From Liolophura sinensis (taxonomy: Eukaryota; Mollusca; Polyplacophora; Chitonida; Chitonidae), in assembly GCF_032854445.1 (NCBI RefSeq), contig NC_088300.1, forward strand, positions 36,313,608-36,377,607: a DNA stretch of 64,000 nucleotides. Direction: 5' to 3'. The translations under genes were made by a program, and so were the position numbers. The notes under the pieces were generated by a model. It worked only from the letters and a program-made list of their open reading frames with translations. It did not search any database and was not told the origin of the DNA. How positions within the stretch are numbered: position 1 is the stretch's first letter; each line of letters opens with the position of its first letter. Of this stretch, positions 57,018-64,000 are shown in pieces.

Positions 57018-57500
57018 GTACTGAATAGTTCATGTGTGGCTACTTCACTCGCTATCCTTCTTTGTATGTCAAAGTTGTCGCCCTTTGTTCATTTGCATCT
57101 CAAATCGAGTATAATGTGACAATACATATCGTATTCGGAAAGTGAATCAGCAGCGTTGACCATGCAATTGAGGTACATAGCCTCAATTGCTAGCCTCAGT
57201 CTCTGGTAACGGCCACCATAGGCTGTTCTTTGTAAATAACGTCTCACTTTGTTAAATCTTTTATATTTTGCTCAGTAGTACTCTATGAAAAAGGCTGTGT
57301 ACAAATTTGCACATCCACTGTGACAAGTGTATCAGCAGAACACATACATAGGCCTACACAAGTCACTGTGGATGTGTTACATAAATTACACAATGTCTGT
57401 ACTGCTGGTACACAAAATGGTGTGGATGTGCATTTTTGCCACAACACTGTGTACCACTAGTCCACAGAGTATAAGTCATCTGTCATGAACATAATTTTAG

Positions 57501-57606
57501 TGTGGATATACATTACACGTGATCACGTGATCTACCTTCGTGCATTTTAGTGGCTCTGCCGTGTTTCGTATACCTACAAATCTTACAGCTGTAATATAAG
57601 GTGAAC
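57501..57606 (+). repeat. Dispersed 106-bp repeat, copy 2
   Basis: Copy of 55531-55636 with few substitutions; its 3' end (GTAATATAAGGTGAAC) runs straight into the minisatellite that follows. Confidence 0.8.
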
Positions 57607-58178
57607 AAGTTACCATTGTAATATAAGGTGAGTACTTTGCCGTTGTAATATACTGTAATTTAAAATTGGCAAAACATTGTTGTAATCTAGTAACGTGAGT
57701 GACATACATGTGTAATATAAGGTTAGTATTAACTTACTGCTGTAATATAAGTTGAGTAAGATACCTATGGAATATAAGGTGATTAACTGACGGTTGTAAT
57801 ATGAGGTCAGTAACTGACGATTGTATTATGAGATCAGTAACTCACGGTTGTAATATGAGGTCAGTAACTCACGGTTGTACTATGAGGTGAGTGACTTACC
57901 ATCGAAATATAAGGTGAATGACCTACCGTTGTAATATAAAGTGAATGATCTACCGCTGTAATACGGGGTGAGTTACATACTTTTGTAATATAAGGTGAAT
58001 AACTTACCGTAAGTTGTAATATTAGGTAAAGAACTTACCGTTCATTGTAATATAATGTGAATAACTTACCTTTGTAATATAAGGTGAGTAACTTACAGTT
58101 GTAATATAAGGTGAATAACGTACCGCTGTAATATAAAGTGAGTAATTTACCGTTGTAATATAAGGTGAGTAACGTATC
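57590..58178 (+). repeat. Minisatellite of about 27 bp, roughly 20 copies, with donor-like motif
   Basis: Unit: about GTTGTAATATAAGGTGAGTA / ACTTACC, quite variable. The core GGTGAGTAACTTACC is close to an inverted palindrome. The unit is the terminal sequence of the adjacent dispersed repeat. Confidence 0.85.
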
Positions 58179-61100
58179 AAGCATGATTTACCTTACACCC
58201 ATATACATAATTCAGTCAATCAGTTACTTCATTGATTACATTCGACCATATGTTGTCAGAAATGAACGCTGTAATTTCTTACCCTTCAGTTGCACATTTC
58301 AGCTCGTGCCTAACTGACCTTTCAGTAACTGACCTAATTTGTCCGGCAAATCTCGAGCATTCCCCCCTCGGCGTTGCAGATATATCGGAAACTCAGAGCG
58401 TACACACTAAATACCCTCAAGCCATATGACCCGATCAGGTGGCCAGCCTTCTGAAAGTGATACAAAATGATAGTTATTTATAAAGCCGTTCTGATTGTGC
58501 GGTTCATTTACGTACATCGATTTTGGACAAAAAAATATCAGTGACTCCGTGGACAATCCTCTTGTCCGGGTCATGCATGTGAAAAGCCCACCTTAAGCAG
58601 GTCGGAAGACTTTCCTGCTTGGGAGTGATTTCAAATTTGGATAACATCTTTATCTTCTTTAGATCAAAGTAGAATTTATCAGAGTTTGCAAATTATTTGT
58701 CCTACTTCCCCGAAGTCGAATAAAGCAGTCTACCATATAGACCGGACGTCATCTGTGCACATATGTAGGCAAATTATTTCGGTTGGAGGGAAATTAAAGT
58801 GAAATTTTATATTTTCAGAGGATCATTTTAGCTGATTTTAATTTAAAAGATTCAATGGTACGGACGAAAAAAAGAAATTATAGATGTTAAATTCGACCAT
58901 TTAGTTATCACGTTTCCGAGTATTTGGGTACTACATTAAAACATAATTAGCAAATAAATGGAATTCATACCCTTAGAAAAAGGTTTGTGTGTTTAGAGAA
59001 ACATTTTCACATCATTCAGAACAAACTGAAGACCCAAAACAGCAACATATCGTCGAATTAACAAGCAGGGTTTCTATCGTTCGTCTTCAACATCTTCAGC
59101 GAACGAAGACATCACCTGTGCTCACAATATGTGTCCTGGCTGGCCGATTGTTAAAAAGCGTCGCTCTCGAAGAATCAGATAAACTTTTTGACCAATGAAT
59201 TGTATGCTGGAAACCAACTTTCGCTGGTTCCGCTGCAGTTTTGAGTCAGGAGTTTGCCAGATACCTGACAAAAGGGGTAGTTTACTCGAGGTGCCCCTGG
59301 TCGAGGTCATAAGCTCATTTTTACAGTTTTGATACTATAGCTATATGTACATTTACCCGAATCGCTTTTGGCTTTAAACTCACTAGTTCAAAACACTAGG
59401 AGTAATTAAAATACAAGTTTTTAATCAAACACTAAGAATAGGGCATATAAAGACAGAAAGAAAAACAGAATCTAGCAAAGAAAAACTTCTTTCACGGTCG
59501 CGTCTCCAGAGCAAGACAAAAACACTATGCATACATGAAATTAACAAATTCCTCTGACTTTTTGTCACAAAATAAAAAATTATATGCCACACATATGGTA
59601 AGCCATATCTACCTTTTTTTTTAGAAAAAATACTATATGGAATATGTGTTTCTCTTCACAAGGCAGTGCCCACGGGGTATTTAAATTAGCTCACATCAGT
59701 TTTCACAGCCAACATTTTTAATTTAATTGCTGCCCGACTAAGCTAATAAAACAGATAAGTTGCGCGTACTACAAAACAATGAATTGGGCCATGGATTACT
59801 TTTTATTGCAAATGGACGCGTGAAATCACTGGGTTGAACTGAACCATATCCGGTATATGTATGGCTGAATCTCGTGAGATCGTCACATTGTATAAACGCG
59901 TCTGTTTCCCACAAAAGCCATTAAATATTTGCGCTAACGAATACGTTTCCCCTCCTGCAACCCATTAGTGACATATGTCACGGCTACATTATAGGCTGGC
60001 AATAGTTTTGTTCTTATCATACATCAATAACAAATAATCGTAAACACCTCCTGCTTTAACAGCGAGTTATATTTGTGAGTAACCGGAAGTAGTGGTCATG
60101 AAGGCGTCTGCAGCTCTGAATAGCTCTGGTGTAAGTCTAATGACGTCGTGCTGATCTCACATATATAAGCCCAGTCACCTCACCGAGTGACCCGGAGTAC
60201 CAATGAAATATAAAGATTGAAATTTTTAAAGTCATAACTACATGACCAGGTTGGCGTGTAATCCCTAATCCTTGGATCACGAAGTTGCCGTAAACTAACC
60301 TCAAATCTGTTTAGACCTAACTTCAAAACAGTTTACTGCATTGCATTTGAAATATAACCCAGTGAGAAAGGAGATCGAATCCATATTTCATCTATCTTTG
60401 TATACATTATTTTCATCTTTTCGTCGCTCTACATCTGTCATGTTGTATAGGTGACCTGTGGTATGTCTCTAAAGTTTCCTCCTACTGTAAAACTAGTCAC
60501 AGTCACAGTAACGAAATTTACCGGAATATACAGCGCAAATTACCAAAAGAATAATGGTGAAAGATACAGGCACCTTTGAAATATTATGAAAGGAATTTCC
60601 TGGGTTATATTAAAAAACAAAGATAGGCGTATATACACAACCTGTAATTTAAAATTTTAAAACAATGAAAATTAAAACGTAATATATGTAAAGTCCTTAC
60701 ATTTGTATGATTGGGCGGAGAATTTACGTTAATGCCGGAGCTATCTTAGCTCGACCTATTGCGACCAGGGTGATAGCAGCTTGGTGTTAGGGGGGTGGGG
60801 TGTATACGATTTAAGAGAATAACACCACCAGGGCTATTCCCTGAGACTTCGCCGAGGAGCGAGATGGAGAACACGGGGTTATTTCCTTTTTCAAATTAAT
60901 TGATATAAGGCGAGAATAAAGTCCCAGGTACTTCTATCCCTAACTCATAAGTAACAATTAATGGATGATGATGATACATCCTTGGTGACGAACGATAAGA
61001 AAAGAATTGATATATTATCAAAAACTCACAGAAAAAGAAAAGGGTCATTATGAACACTTACAGCTAAGTTAAATATACAGTCGTATGAGGTGATGAAATT

Positions 61101-64000
61101 TGTAATTTATGTATACTGTAGAGAGCCACAAGCATATATACATTTTCATATATCCGCAGTATACCAGTCACGTATAGTCGCGCATCAGTTAAGTTGCATT
61201 CTAAATGCCGAAATATATGCAGCACTGATATATACAGCCGTAATAAAAAAATATCCGAAATGTCCGTATATTCCATGCGTCCCTGATATGGGCTAACTCG
61301 CCATCCTTTATACGTTTATATCTTTACCTTAGAAAATGTTATAACGAGTATTTATTTTGTGTTCGACTTCTATTTTTGACTTCCCATTTGATTAGTGACA
61401 TACCTGTAAATCTGGATTATGTTTTATAGCTGAACATTCAGCTAACTGCTAAGACATTACATCGCTATATATACACGAAAACTATTAGATGCAGATTGTC
61501 GTTTCGCATCGGAAAACATCTTAATTGTTTTAAACGCTAATAGATTCAGGGCTCATTTCATTTTCAGATATCACCTGTTTTGAATAAAAGATTATCGCTC
61601 TTCAGTCCGTGTGTAATTCTTCTGGATATTTGATCAATTATTCAATCAAGCACGCATTCCAGTATTGATGCCTTATTAGTCCATTTCCATGCTTTTTAAA
61701 TGAATTTCTCTTTACTCCAGATGTTTCATATACACACTCTTCTCTCGTATTCTCATCTGCTTACCTAATTGTGGATCACGATTACAGTCATTCTATTCTC
61801 TAATTCGTTTTATTTACTCGAAAATGACCAACACACAGGCAGGCCAGTAAATACGGTATACCAGTAAATACTGTGTCCCAAATTATGTGCAGAGTATAAT
61901 ACTTTTTTGAAAAAGAAGTTTTACAAAGAATAAAAGATAATAAAGTACTTCAGAAGATGTTATAAAAATCTAAAAAATATAAAAAATGATTTGAACAAAC
62001 GTATGTATGTGTATGCTTGAATTGTTTTTCATATCGTTATGAGGTGTCAAGTCGACGAATATTAGCATGTGCTCCTAGAGTGAAGGATGACTTGACCTAA
62101 ATTCCATCAACCATGAAATAGGAGATAACGTTAAGTTTTTAATTGACTTAAGCTATTTATATAATATAACGAATAATTTCGTGAGACGAAAACTGTGCAT
62201 GGAGGCGTAACACCATGCCTTAAGTTTTAATTCTCAAGCGGAAATCCGACACATACTCTGTCGATGAATCGATTTGCCAAAAAGCCGTGTAAAATACCCC
62301 TGTTTTCTACTACTTCCCTCGAGACATGATCAGGTCGCTTGATGGGGAGTTGTTCATGAAACAGAACCACTCGTGGTAAGTGACGATGACTGGCACAGTT
62401 TAAGGAAAGGCTAATGACGTCAGCCAAAGTTCCCGCCTACCGTCTGGATTCTGACCACTCAGGTCGCTTCATCGCTCGCCATGGTTTCCTATAAAGCTTG
62501 AGAGAGATGAAACTTTAATCCATATAGCGATATCAGAGGAAATACCATCGCATAAAGGTAAGCATTTATACGCTTTCTAATATAGTCAACTTTCTCTGCT
62601 GATGTATATACGTTCAGGTAATGCTGAGTATACTTCTAAGGACATTTCGAGATGTTTTTTTCAACGGCATTCTGGCAGGTAAGTGAACCAGCCAAGTGTT
62701 TCTTCATACAGAGAAGTCAGTGGTTTTATGCCAAATTTTTTATGCTAAATGGGAATAATTTTACTTCTATCATGTAAGATGTCATTATGCCTAATTCAGG
62801 CAGTCCGATAAGCTGGAAGATTGTAGCCACCCAGCTTCTCTAGCATTTGTTTAAATACATTTCACAGATATATATCTCATCAGAAGGCCCCTCTCTCTGA
62901 CAGACAGATAGAGCTACCTCCGACGTCTTCACGTTAAAGTGAACGAGGTTTTTTTTTTTTAAGATAATCTAGGCCTAGAGAACTACACGCTTGGGCGGGA
63001 TCCGTCATGCGACTATGTAACACGGATGCTGGGTGGAGTGTGTGTATATTTAGATATAGACCTATATACAACGCCTGCAGGCATCGGCTTTATCAGCCTC
63101 AGATGACGCATGTATGGACAGATCCATGACAAGGATTTCAAATGTATATTTAACAAACATACGGCCCTATAATCTGAGACACACAACGCTGGGATGAATG
63201 TGGATTCAAAGTGATTTGTCCAAGTATCGACGTAATACTAATTAGTCGTAATTTGTATAGCTTAACAGATTGAACTTTGATCAAGCCTAAAACTCCAGGC
63301 TAAATATGGTTATAGGCCTAATATAATCATTCAGATGGTAAATAAAATTGATCGCTGGTCAAAGGAGTCTTTGTCAATTTACCGAGCGATTGTAGGAATC
63401 ACTGGACTTATTTTACCAATTTTAAATCTGCAAAAATTGAATTACACTATATACAAGGGTATATAGACAACGTTTTAATTTGAAAGATCGTTTAATGAGC
63501 ACAGTGACCTTACATGCTAATTGCGACATTAATTACATTTCTTTACCCACGACGTTCAAATACAGTTTTGTAGTTAGATTCAGGTTCTTGGTTCTAGGCC
63601 TTACGCCGTTCATATGTAGGTAAATTCAACTGTGTAAGGTGGATTTGATGTTCACGCGCAGTCCATGTGCACACATCAAGGGCGATTTTATTTCTAGCCG
63701 CGGGACGTGTTCTTTTTTTAAGTCGCTAAAAATATGCTACACGATTTTCTTTTTTTTTCTTTTTTGTTTTTCTTTTCTTTTTTTTTCTTTTTTGCCATTT
63801 ATCACCTCTGCGTCATGTTTTTTTTACCACAAAAGGAAAAATAAAACAGGATGTTTTATTATTCTGTTACTAGATCTAGATTTAAACTCACGCTTAATAA
63901 GAATATTATTGAATTTATCAGAATCGATACATGATCAAACTTTGCCCCGAAAACATAAATGTAAATATTTGTGTGGTGCGCTTAAAATGATATCCCTCAG
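58179..64000. other. Region without a supportable gene
   Basis: No open frame over 70 codons, no SINE of the families above, and simple T-rich tracts near 62950 and 63745-63795. TATA-like elements at 60163 (CATATATAAGCCC) and 62492 (CCTATAAAGC) could mark first exons of genes outside the window; the second is followed by a donor-like AAAGGTAAGC near 62557. Confidence 0.4.

Overview
The window is animal nuclear DNA, AT-rich and mostly non-coding. Its real genes are split by GT-AG introns. It is dense in tRNA-derived SINEs, minisatellites and simple repeats. One SINE family (a TTTA-rich tail, then a body reading ..ACGCCGTACTCAAGAATAT.. on the + strand) is of a kind I associate with molluscan genomes, so a mollusc or close lophotrochozoan is my best guess. 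That assignment is inference.

Two families of secreted proteins, all on the + strand, account for the supportable coding sequence. From 4.5 to 13.3 kb lies an intact eight-exon gene (S1) for a predicted secreted protein of 281 residues with six cysteines after the signal peptide; I do not recognise its family. A broken, partial copy (S2) follows at 13.9-17.0 kb. From 20.1 to 50.0 kb lies a tandem array of three intact five-exon genes (P1, P2, P4) and one pseudogene (P3). The intact P genes encode proteins of 543-545 residues: signal peptide, long propeptide-like region, conserved RSKR processing site, then a papain-like cysteine-peptidase domain resembling peptidase families C10 and C39. Exons 2, 3 and 4 are 137, 108 and 185 nt in all three intact genes. 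The models were built by joining exons with matching phases; P2, P3 and P4 also share intron sequence, so they are recent duplicates.

Mobile and repeated DNA: SINE-A copies (several with target-site duplications), SINE-B and SINE-B2 copies (one nested in another), a third tRNA-like SINE, an unnamed dispersed repeat of about 300 bp (R3) in or near P genes, a short inverted-repeat element, and at least nine minisatellites. One minisatellite is an approximately 13-fold tandem copy of the end of S1 exon 3 together with its splice donor.

From 50 to 64 kb I see repeats but no gene. Functional links are inference: P1, P2 and P4 look like secreted zymogens matured by a furin-type convertase, and S1 is a secreted neighbour of unknown role.
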